DNA from: Zizania palustris
Lineage: Eukaryota; Streptophyta; Magnoliopsida; Poales; Poaceae
Assembly (NCBI GenBank): GCA_019279435.1
Contig: JAAALK010000081.1
Location: 60,007,318-60,071,317, forward strand
Length of the DNA: 64,000 nucleotides
Direction of reading: 5' to 3'
The notes beneath the pieces are model-generated. The model saw only the letters and a program-made list of their open reading frames with translations. It had not been told where the DNA came from and made no database searches. Shown one piece after another: positions 12,901 through 21,507 of this stretch. The translations under genes were made by a program, and so were the position numbers. Position 1 is the stretch's first letter. Each line of letters begins with the position of its first letter.

Positions 12901-13520
12901 ATCTTGTAGAGGTCGGGCCAGACGGTTGCCTGCTCCAACCTCGGCATAAAACCATCGGAGAATCCAATCCGTGTACCATCTGGCGTTGATGGCCTTCGCT
13001 GGAAATCGGAGTTGGAATTCGTCCCGAAGTCTGAAATTGATGTTGCCGAAGGCTACTACAATCTTCTCCCCTCCGGACCCTTGGTATGTTTTTGGTTGGC
13101 AAGACGCTTTGTGCAGTGCTGCGAAAATTTATGCTCTTCCTTCGCAGTCTTCAGCTCGTAGCGCCCATTCGAAGATGGCCAAGCACGCTATTGGATTTGG
13201 AGATAGCTGAGGAAGAGTAACGTGGAACAAATATAATACCTCCGAAAGGATGTCCGCTGCTGGGAGTCCTAACCCCGCTTCGAAGAAGGCTTCGAAGACC
13301 ACAACTTCTCCAGGCCTCGGAACAGGGATGGATTCTTTTCCCGGTTTCCGAATGATGACCCCTGAGCCAATCTTTCCTTCTACTGTTGCTGCGATCATCT
13401 CCCTCTTGGAGGTAGATGGCCCCAAGGTATAAGATTGGTTCGGGTACTTCGAAGAGGCCGGAAGGAGATCTTGAGGACCAGTCTGTTGGGGATTTCTCGT
13501 CGGAGCCACCGCCGCCGCTG
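9960..13520 (-). pseudogene. TatA antisense gene (spliced aORF), start deleted
   Basis: The product is unknown. Exon 1 (about 13510 to 12681) encodes a domain resembling Transposase_28, with an F-E-A-F-F-E-A-G core near 13310. Intron 1 is 12611-12680, intron 2 is 11880-11952, intron 3 ends (plus coordinates) at 11442 with an uncertain acceptor near 11363, and intron 4 is 10438-10520. All begin with GT on the minus strand; those with a clear acceptor end in AG. Exon 2 is acidic and Ser-rich with a K-K-R-K-A basic patch. Exon 4 is a coiled coil. The final exon is acidic and ends at the stop at 9960-9962. About 470 bp holding the ATG, the Ala-rich start and the promoter of TatD's copy are deleted at about 13520. 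Frameshifts near 13100 and internal stops confirm decay. Confidence 0.72.
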
Positions 13521-13792
13521 TTACTCTTTGCGAAGTTAATGCACCGTGTAACTTCTCCTGGAAGGAAAAAGCCGATGGCTATTTCTTCTAAGTCTAAAAG
13601 GCTTTCTGGTTTTTTAAGTTAATTCCGAGATTGTTCGAATGTAACTTCCTTAGGAATCAATTCGAAGTTTTGAATCTTCATATACTTCGGAGGTTGATTA
13701 AATCTGTTGACTCCTATGCATGATTATTTTCCTTGCGTATATTGCTCTCCTAATGTTACAGATCTACCGGAGAAGCGTATTCGAGGGGCTGC
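13521..13792. other. TatA segment between antisense gene and 3' LTR
   Basis: The sequence aligns to 28030-28297 of TatD. It ends in GCGTATTCGAGGGGCTGC just before the LTR, the likely polypurine-tract region. No coding sequence is seen. Confidence 0.6.
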
Positions 13793-14288
13793 TATTGGGG
13801 GATATACTTCATCGTCGGGGTCACTGCTTCAACAAGACAAAGGTAGGTGATTTAATCGAAGGTTTCCAGCATCTAACTCTGGAAGTGTACTAGAACAAGT
13901 TCAAAGATTAGAGGCGAACTCTAGTTCGGAGTATATCCTCAAACATTAACCCTTCAGAGAGATTCCTTGCCAGCTAAGATGGAAGACTTATCTTCTTTCT
14001 CATTAGATTAGTCTTTTACCGTCTTAGCCCTATTAAGGGTACCAAATAGTTTCCACTATGTCAGTTGTAACAGAGGGGTAAAAGGGTCTTTTCCTTAATG
14101 TTTTGGCCTATAAATACCCCACGTTTTACCCTGTAATGAGGATCGAAGACTGAGTTATTCAATACACATCTTCGAACTGTTTTGAGCTATTATCCACCTC
14201 GGAGGCTTAAAATAGTTTACTTCACAAACACTTCGTTTGTTATTTTCTAAGCTTTAGAAACCTGTTAGCGTAATCTTTTACGCCAACA
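13793..14288 (+). repeat. TatA 3' LTR, 496 bp
   Basis: It starts TATTGGGG, where other copies have TGTTGGGG (a G-to-A change at the second base), and ends CGCCAACA. A CCTATAAATACCCC TATA region is at about 14107-14120. Its length equals that of both TatD LTRs. The 3' terminal 26 bp form a hairpin. Confidence 0.9.
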
Positions 14289-14381
14289 GTATCGATCCAT
14301 GATCTCGCACACGCATGAGTCTTAGGCTCAGGGCATTAATTTTGAATTCGCTGGCTAGCGTAGCTCCCATATTCCCCAACA
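14289..14381 (+). repeat. CopB LTR stub (last 93 bp of a copia 5' LTR)
   Basis: The sequence ends CCCCAACA and is followed after one base by a copia primer site. The rest of the LTR is absent because TatA sequence begins upstream. CopB is on the plus strand and unlike CopA in sequence. Confidence 0.75.
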
Positions 14382-14382
14382 G

Positions 14383-14395
14383 TGGTATCAGAGCC
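14383..14395 (+). other. CopB primer binding site
   Basis: TGGTATCAGAGCC is a perfect initiator tRNA-Met primer site, fixing CopB as a plus-strand copia element. Confidence 0.92.
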
Positions 14396-15584
14396 TACGT
14401 GCATAGTGTTAAATCTGGATCCCTCATTTATGGAGAAACATGGGCGAAAACAGATTAGATATGTTTGTGTCCACGGCAAATTGAAAGTTCCAGTAATGAT
14501 CGAATGTTTTGATGGTGGATCAGAAGATCCGATAGTGATCGAATGTTATGATATCAAATACTGATTTGATACAGAAAGCAATTGTTGCTGTCTAGGATTT
14601 CGATATTGATCGGAACTTCCGATGGATCGGATGTTATGATGCTAGATTGGAAGTTCTGACCCACGCGGATTTGAAATACCGAGCCTATTAAGCTGGGTTT
14701 TTCAGATTCATAATCTAGTCACTTGTAGATTTCTCGCCTAACTTTGTTTTGCATAGAATGATGTGATTGGCATGGCCTTAGATAAATTTGATGTATGAGA
14801 TGCATGCAATGAATGTAAATTAAATATGGCATGTGAGTCATGTTTATTTATAGCCCAAGGCTGATGTAAAATTCATTATGACTTGCATATCGTTTCCGTG
14901 GTGGTTCGGCCCATGTATTTAGTATAGGCTATGCGAGATAGACTAGTACTCTTCATGGAAGCCGGGAGCACGCACTCATTTATGGGAGCCATGGAGATGG
15001 AGATCGCCATGTGAAGAAGGCCATGCTATGTCACAATTAATATGATTTCCTGTGATGCTTTCTTATGTTCCTGTTATTCTATCTTGCATGTTTCGTGAGC
15101 GCTAGGGAAGTTACAGTGCTAGAATGGTTTTCCCTTAGAAAATTAAGTGTTGATGCTATTCCCAATATCTGCATCAACCAAGGTTCGTGCTCATCGATAG
15201 TGGTTCTACCAAAGCAGGATGTTGTCTTTTATCTCGACCAGTTGGGGCGCTACTTTGGACTTCTGCATGCATAGTGTTGGTTCACTTGACATGGCTATCA
15301 AAACGGTTTTAGGCCTTGGAGCATAGGAGTTTGGGTCAAGCATTGGATTCTTCTAAAACGACAAGAGTCTCATACGATATGATTAGCAAGGAGTTGCTTA
15401 CCTATGTCAACAAGCTTCTAGCAGTGATGCCAAAGCTCACGAGGAGATAGAGTGACCATGTATCTTGCACCACTATTAGTCATTAGAGGGAATGTGACTT
15501 GGTTTAAAATAGTGGAACATCTTATATTGGATAGAATATAAACATTGCATATTGCTAAACCTTGCATTTAATCCTTTGTAGATC
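14396..15584 (+). other. CopB untranslated leader, about 1.2 kb
   Basis: This lies between the primer site and the gag ATG. It is AT-rich, with short ORFs that show no domain. GATCGAATGTT-TGATGG and GATCGGA-type words repeat at 14490-14640, a weak local repeat. Long leaders are common in plant copia elements. Confidence 0.6.
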
Positions 15585-16102
15585 ATGCCACCTACTACTT
15601 CTACTGTTAAGAGCACTCCAATTTTTAATTTGCGGTCTATACTTGAACGTGAGAAATTATCTAGAACTAACTTTATGTATTGGTATCAAAATTTGAGAAT
15701 TATTCTCAAACAAGAGAAAAAGGATTATGTTCTATAGGAACCTCACCTTGATGAACCAGGAGAGGATGCTTCTACAGCAGACAAGCGTGCCTATGAGAAA
15801 CATGCTAGTGATTTTGTGGGTGTCACCTCTCTAATGCTTGCCTACATGTCCTTTGAGTTTTAGAAACAATATGAGGAACGTGATGTTTATGATATGATCG
15901 TAGGTATTAAGGGCATGCTTTAGAACCAGGCAAGCTCAGAGAGATACAATGTGTCTAAGTGCTTGTTTGGTAGCAGGCTGGCTAAAGGGAGCCTAGTGAG
16001 CCCTCATGTAATCAAGATGATTGGTTGCGTCGAGACTCTAGAGATACTGGGCACTCCACTAGATCTATACCTAGCTATTGATGTCATTCTCCAGTTGCTC
16101 CC
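15585..16102 (+). pseudogene. gag: CopB gag, copia type, three amber stops, interrupted by TatB
   Basis: The ATG is at 15585. One uninterrupted register of about 172 codons has the copia gag pattern: L-E-R-E-K-L then a W-Y-Q-N-L-R core, then S-P-H-V-I-K-M-I-G. Three in-frame stops occur, all TAG; two of them replace a likely Gln before K-Q-Y and N-Q-A. No frameshift was needed, so decay is by point mutation only. The frame ends mid-domain after D-V-I-L-Q-L-L-P, where the TatB LTR begins (TGTTGG at 16103). The remainder of CopB is not in the window, or lies in the gap. Confidence 0.85.
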
Positions 16103-16599
16103 TGTTGGCGTAAAAGATTACGCTAACAGGTTCTCTAGGATTAAGAACTAACAAACGAAGAGTTTTTGAAGCGAACTATCTGAAGCCTTCATATTGGATA
16201 ATAGCTTGAAGTAGTTCAAAATTGTGTATTGAATATCTGAATATTCGATGCCTATTACAGGGTGAGAAAGGGGGGTATTTATAGGTAAAAACTCCAAGGA
16301 AAAGACCTTTTTACCCCTCAATTACAACCGACATAGTGGAAACTATTACGGTACCCCTAATAGGGCTAAAATGATAATGTATGTCCGAAGAAGGTAGATA
16401 AGACAGACGTCCCATCTATCCGGTTGTTTTCCACTGCGGAGGTGGAGTCTTCGGAGGATACCATCGGACCGGAGTCTGGACGGACCCTCCAGCCTAAACC
16501 CTTCATCAATGCGGAGACAAATCTTGGACTTAGAACATTATGAGTTGTCTTTGTCTTGTAATCTTGAAGATCCTAGGGAAGAAATATTTTTTCACAACA
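16103..16599 (-). repeat. TatB 3' LTR, 497 bp
   Basis: On the minus strand it begins TGTTGTGAA at 16599 and ends CGCCAACA at 16103. It carries the same terminal hairpin and Tat LTR organisation, with a TATTTATAGG (minus TATA) at about 16277. The minus orientation is opposite to TatC and TatD, which lie inside TatB. The flanking GCTCC at 16098-16102 is the candidate target duplication; its partner is not visible. Confidence 0.88.
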
Positions 16600-16852
16600 G
16601 TAGCCCCTTGAATACACTTATCCGAGTAACCTATATAGCAAGGGGAGTAGTGTACGCAAGAAATATTTTCATGCTCAAGGACTTAGAAAAATTCGAGGTA
16701 CTATAACCATTCGAAGTATATTCGACATCAAAGGTGTATATGACGGAAGCTTCGAACTTGAATTCATGTGTGAGCTTCACAGGGAAATGGACCGTTACGA
16801 AAGTGAAGCAACACAAAGAGCCGTTAAATTTGATCTGTTACCCCTCAAGTAA
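16600..16852 (-). mobile_element. TatB internal fragment next to its 3' LTR
   Basis: The sequence is homologous to 45963-46225 of TatC', the stretch between 3' LTR and antisense-gene promoter. It begins GTAGCCCCTTGAATAC, the polypurine-tract side. At 16852/16853 it changes abruptly to plus-strand integrase of TatC, so the rest of TatB on this side and the 5' part of TatC were deleted together. Confidence 0.75.
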
Positions 16853-17459
16853 CCCTTTAAAGAATTTTGCGAAGGATTGGGCATCAAGTTATGTTTCGCA
16901 GCAGTTCACCATCCCCAATCCAACGGAGCCGTCGAGCGAGCCAATGGAAATACTCTCTCTGGTTTAAATCACAGGATTGTTGGGTTGGCTAAGGGGTTGT
17001 GGACCGAAGAACTCCTTAAAATTCTATGGTCCATTTGGACCACTCAAGCCAGGTCCACAGGCTTCACCTCATTCAGGTTGCTATTCGGAGACGAGGCCAT
17101 TACCCCTATGGAGCTCAAAGGTGGATCCCTCCACATAGTAGAGCTTGGAAATGAAGATGAGAGAAACACTTCGCTGGACTTGTCAGAAGAAAACAAGGCT
17201 TTGAGCTGTTGCCAATCTGACAAAGTACCAAGACCAAACGAAGACATGGTATGACCCGAAGATGAAAGTGGACGAGCTTAAATCAGGTCATTTGGTATTG
17301 TGAAGTGTAATAGCTCCAAGGAAGCTAGGAAATAAATGGGAAGGACCATATATTATCCTACGCTCAGGGCGCCCCGGGTCGTTTAAACTAGCTAATTTAG
17401 AAGGGGAAGAGTTGAAGCATGCATGGCATGTGGAGAACCTTAAACATTATTACGCTTAG
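16853..17459 (+). pseudogene. pol: TatC integrase C-terminal part (5' truncated pol)
   Basis: Only the last ~200 codons of pol survive. They start near the G-I-K-L-C-F-A-A-V segment and include H-P-Q-S-N-G-A-V-E-R with the third catalytic acidic residue of the integrase core. A 1-bp insertion at about 17192 shifts the frame and a CGA-to-TGA stop lies at about 17298. The stop at 17457-17459 ends a K-H-Y-Y-A terminus equivalent to K-R-Y-F-A in TatD. The missing 5' LTR, gag and most of pol are absent in this arm; the right arm stops before reaching them. Confidence 0.88.
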
Positions 17460-17663
17460 GGGCTCCTTGTAATCAATTGTAAAAGTACCTTTCTAAATTA
17501 AATAAAGATGGATGTTCGAATTATGTTTACTCTTCAAATATTCCTTACTCCTGGTGGACGCATCAGGAGAAAAAAGATGCTTGCAGAGTTAAGCATCATT
17601 CCTGGAACCTAGAAAATGACCTTCGAACCATTGGTTTAAGGATTCCGTAAAAGAGTCGAAGGT
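17460..17663 (+). other. TatC post-pol spacer with AATAAA
   Basis: This contains AAATTAAATAAAGATGG about 40 bp after the stop and a CTTACTCCTGGTGGACGCATCAGG segment (split here only for description) that is common to all the Tat copies. No gene is seen. Confidence 0.55.
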
Positions 17664-18591
17664 GGCCAGCCTATGGATTCAAGGCTCCGGCTTGTTAGGA
17701 TACGTAGAAGAGTCTAAGGACTTTAAAAGAACAGATTTTTGTCCTACGGGTTCGAAGCATATGTAAAAGATACGAAGGTGGCCAGCCTACGGATTCCAGG
17801 CTCCGGCTTGTTAGGATCCGTAGAAGAGTCTAAGGACTTTAAAAGAATAGATTTCCGGCCTCCGGGTTCGAAGCATCTGTAAAAGAGCTGAAGCTGGCCA
17901 GCCTACGGATTCTAGGCTCCGGCTTGTTAGGATCCATAGAAGAGTCTAAGGACTTTAAAAGAACAGATTTCCGCCCGCTGGGTTCGAAGCATCTATAAAA
18001 GAGTCGAAGGTGGCCAGCCTACGGATTCCAGGCTCCGGCTTGTTAGGATCCGTAGAAGGGTCTAATGACTTTAAAAGAACAGATTTTCGGCCACCGGGTT
18101 CGAAGCATCTATAAAAGAGCCAAAGGTGGCCAGCCTATGGATTCCAGGCTCCGGCTTGTTAGGATCCGTAGAAGAGTCTAAGGACTCTAAAAGAATAGAT
18201 TTCTGGCCTCCGGGTTCGAAGCATCTGTAAAAGAGCTGAAGCTGGCCAGCCTACGGATTCTAGGCTCCGGCTTGTTAGGATCCGTAGAAGAGTCTAAGGA
18301 CTTTAAAAGAACAGATTTCCGGCCGCTGGGTTCGAAGCATCTATAAAAGAGTCGAAGGTGGCCAGCCTACGGATTCCAGGCTCCGACTTGTTAGGATCCG
18401 TAGAAGGTTCTAATGACTTTAAAAGAACAGATTTTCGGCCACCGGGTTCGAAGCATCTATAAAAGAGCCAAAGGTGGCCAGCCTATGGATTCCAGGATCC
18501 GGCTTGTTAGGATCCGTAGAAGAGTCTAAGGACCTGAAAAGAATAGATTTCCAGCCTCTTGGTTCGAAGCATCTATAAAAGAGTCGAAGGT
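17664..18591 (+). repeat. TatC tandem array: eight units of exactly 116 bp
   Basis: GGCCAGCCTA-GGATTC starts units at 17664, 17780, 17896, 18012, 18128, 18244, 18360 and 18476; the array ends where TGACCAAGC replaces it at 18592. Every spacing is 116 bp. Units 2-3-4 resemble 5-6-7 respectively (for example GAGCTGAAGCTGG closing units 2 and 5, and GTCTAATGAC or TTCTAATGAC in units 4 and 7), giving a 348-bp higher-order period. Each unit is itself a diverged dimer of the ~58-bp unit seen in TatD. Confidence 0.92.
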
Positions 18592-18848
18592 GACCAAGCA
18601 ATAAGGTTTCAAAGCTCCGGCCCGATGAAACACTTTTAAGGTCCTAAGCGACTGCTATTGGAGCCTACAAGTGTAAACTTAGCTCCGAAACATATAAACA
18701 TCATAATACGAATGTATAGTTCGAAGAACTCTACGAAAGAGTGAAGTATGGTTACCAAGTGTTGTGCAGAGCATCAGATTGTTATATCAATCATTGTGTC
18801 CGACAGACCCTATCGTAATGCGTACTGTCCCCCACCCACAAGGAGGGG
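18592..18848 (+). other. TatC spacer between tandem array and TatD insertion
   Basis: This resembles 43815-43930 of TatB' for its first 110 bp (GGTTTCAA-GCTCC, CCTAAGCGACTATTA). The rest is unmatched in the window. It ends with AGGGG, the left copy of the TatD target duplication. No gene is seen. Confidence 0.6.
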
Positions 18849-19344
18849 TGTTGGGGGAAAATACTTCATCCTCAGAGCCATTGTTGCGACAAGACAAAGG
18901 CAGGTGATTCAATCAAAGGCTTTTAATGTCTAACTCCGGGAGCGCATTGGAGCGAGTTCGAAGGATGAAGGCAGACTCTAGTTCGAAGTATATCTCCGAA
19001 CATAGACTCTTCAGAGAGCCTCTTGCCGGCTAGGATGGAAGATTTATCTTCTTTCTCAGTAGATTAGTCTTTTACTGTTTTAGCCCTATCAAGGGTACCG
19101 AATAGTTTCCACTATGTCGGTTGTAATATAGCGGTAAAAGGGTCTTTTCCTTAATGTTTGGGCCTATAAATACCCCCCGTTTTGCCCTTTAATGGGGATC
19201 GAGGACTAAGTTATTCAATACACATCTTCGAACTGCTTCGAGCTATTATCCAATTCGGAGGCTTGAAATAGTTCACTTCACAAACACTTCGTTTGTTAAG
19301 TTCTAATCTCTGAAAACCTGTTAGCGTAATCTTTTGCGCCAACA
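18849..19344 (+). repeat. TatD 5' LTR, 496 bp
   Basis: It starts TGTTGGGGGAAAATAC and ends GCGCCAACA, with TGTTGG/CCAACA terminal inverted repeats. The TATA box (TATAAATA) is at 19165-19172. The last 28 bases contain a hairpin, TGTTAGCG with CGCCAACA. The primer site GTTGGCGCC follows at 19345. Confidence 0.95.
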
Positions 19345-19406
19345 GTTGGCGCCGTTCGTGGGGAACTTAGTCCAAAAAACTTAGTTCTCTACCAAGTTTC
19401 CAAACC

Positions 19407-20700
19407 ATGCCTCCCAAGCGGAGTTCAGGTGGTAGCCCTATTCGGAGGTCCCCTCGGACCTCCGGAGCAAGGTCTTTAGATACAATTGAGGTTGTAGGAC
19501 CTTTGACTTTTCCTCCACCTCACACTCCGAAAGGAACTCCCCTTCCCCGAGCATACGAAGTTCCTTCTCCGAATCCATCCATACATCGACCACCCGGAGT
19601 TCCTATTTCACCTCAAGTTCCACTTCGGACTGATGCATACAGGTCTCAAGACCCGAAGGCCCTTCCGGAGGAGATGAAGACGGTCTTGGAGATATGGCCG
19701 CTCAAATGGCCAGTTTCCAAGCTGAAGTAGCAAGGTGGTGGCAAGAAGCCACAGATAGGCTTCGCCCTCAGGCTACCCCAGTCATCCCTGAAGTGCCCGA
19801 AGATGACGAAGTTCATTATCCCAAAGCCCCGGAGAATGCATTCTTCGACACTGAATCTCCGCTGCATCCAGAGCTACACAAAGTGCGCTTTGATCCGAAG
19901 TTTAAGACTTCGAAGCCTTGCAAGTATGCTAGAGACGAAGACCCTGGGAGTTCTCCCGTTCTCATGAATTAGCAATTGAGGCCAGCGGAGGGGTGCGAGA
20001 CACCATGGCAAAATGCTTTCCTCTAGCTCTTGAAGGAGTGGCGCTGTGGTGGTTCTGGTCTTTAAAGATAGGCTCAATCTGAACCTGGGAGCAACTAAGG
20101 AAGAAGTTCATAAGCATTTTTTAGGGTACCTTCGTACCCCCAATGTCAACAGGAAGTCTTTTCCAGGTGAAGCAGCTCCCTAGAGAGACTTTAAGACAAT
20201 ATTTTAAGCGCTTCGCCCATACGAAGTCGCAAATTCGAGGGTTAACTACATCTTCTGTAGTTGACGCAGCTCGAGAGGGAGTTACCAATGCAGGTCTCCT
20301 TGATAAACTTCACCGGAAGCAGATATCTTTGGTTGCCCAGTTGATGTCTTACTTCGAAGAGTATGCAAGGTCAGAAGAGGGGTGGATTCAGAGAACTGTT
20401 GTGACCCTGTCAATCCAGCAAGAAGTTAAGTTGGAAGTGAAGACTTCAACACAGTCACAGGGGCCTAGCTTCGAGGCTCAACACGACAGGTGTCTGGGGC
20501 AAAAGCATCCTCGTTCAGAAGTCTTAAACTTTGCACCCCCGCAGAAATTTGCCCAAAGAACTTCGCAGCCCTCAGGAAGCAAGACCAGCGGCTGGAGGCC
20601 GCCAGGGAAACCGGCTGGCAAAGCCCAGGCTTTTTCTGATGTGTCCATGGTGAGAACCGGAGTCATGCGACTGATGCATGCAAATCTATACTTGCTTTAA
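19407..20700 (+). pseudogene. gag: TatD gag
   Basis: The ATG is at 19407 (M-P-P-K-R-S-S-G-G). A Pro-rich N-terminus is followed by a short coiled segment and the gag core, with its F-V-P-x-M-S-T-G-S-L-F-Q-V-K segment at about 20130-20170. A 1-bp deletion at about 19650 and a 2-bp deletion at about 19945 shift the frame. CGA-to-TGA (about 20080) and CAG-to-TAG (about 20123) follow. From 20143 to 20700 the frame is open, but it is out of register at the Cys-His region near 20640. TatD' carries the frameshifts at the same places (its frame breaks are at 59322 and 59080), so they predate the arm duplication. Confidence 0.88.
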
Positions 20701-21507
20701 GAGGCAAGTATCTGGAAAGAACTTCGGGTCAAGGCACTACTGACCGAGTTCCGACCGAAGTGCGTCCGGAGCCTGTTCAGGCTGTGGCACAGATAGAAAA
20801 CTTCGACCCTGCAAGATGGCTTCCGGTGGTCAATGCTATGCCACCTCCAAAGTAGGAAGATGGCCAAGATCGAGGGAAAAGAGTAGTCCTCCCCATCTCC
20901 GGAGGAGGCACCCTCGGAAGTATGTCGAAGAGGCAAAGAAGAGAGTATGTTAGAGAGGTGGGCCATATTGGAACCTCTTCATCTGCAGCTGCTATGCCTG
21001 AATGGTCCCATGTGCCGATATCTTTTTCCGTAGATGATGCAGCTGGCATAAAGTTTCCACATGCAGACCAACTTGTCATCACTGCCGACATAGCAGGGAC
21101 TGAGGTTCGAAGAGTGTTAATCGACGGAGGGAGTTCGGCGGATATTATCTTTGTCCAAGCTTTTGATCAACTCTGCATCTCCAGGAAGCATCTTCTCCCA
21201 GCAGCCCATCCTTTGCAAGGCTTCGCAGGACCCCCTCTTGATGCCCTCGGCCAGATTGGCCTAGAAGCTACTTTCGGAGGGGCTACTGGCCAGGACGGAG
21301 GAAGTAATTTTTGATGTTGTGGATGCCCCGTATGCATACAATGTTATCTTCGGAAGGGGCATGTTAAATCAATTCGGAGCTGTGGCGCATCATAATTATC
21401 TATGTATGAAGATGCCCACACAGGCGGGAGTGCTCACTGTTTTTGGAGATCAGGCTACTGCACGAAGAGCAGAGTATGGTCATGGCCCTCCTCTTGACCC
21501 GAGATAG
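20701..21507 (+). pseudogene. pol: TatD gag-protease linker and aspartic protease
   Basis: This stretch cleaves the polyprotein in intact relatives. The retropepsin motif is L-I-D-G-G-S-S-A-D-I at about 21118-21147, the D-G-G variant often seen in plant Tat elements; the Asp is intact here, unlike TatA. A private 2-bp loss at about 21275 (GGAGGGG where TatA and TatD' have GGAGAGGGG) breaks the frame. An amber codon at 21505-21507, from an ancestral CAG, separates it from the downstream frame in both TatD and TatD'. Confidence 0.85.

Larger units (their letters stand above)
3752..14288 (+). mobile_element. TatA: Ty3/gypsy Tat-lineage retrotransposon, 5' LTR truncated
   Basis: In order the element holds a 45-bp remnant of the 5' LTR, a primer site, gag-pol (3859-9207), short tandem repeats (about 9417-9645), a converging antisense gene (13520 down to 9960) and a full 3' LTR (13793-14288). 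It is a diverged relative of TatD. Many frames are broken, so it is not autonomous. The left edge abuts the CopA LTR and the right edge abuts a copia LTR stub (CopB). Because most of the 5' LTR is gone, no target duplication can be checked. Confidence 0.9.

Noticed and set aside
15585..16102. Programmed amber readthrough in copia gag
   Set aside because: The three TAG codons sit within the domain at sites where Gln or similar is expected, not at a gag-pol border, and fit deamination of CAG.
17664..18591. CRISPR-like array
   Set aside because: Units are contiguous 116-bp tandem repeats without unique spacers, in plant retrotransposon DNA.
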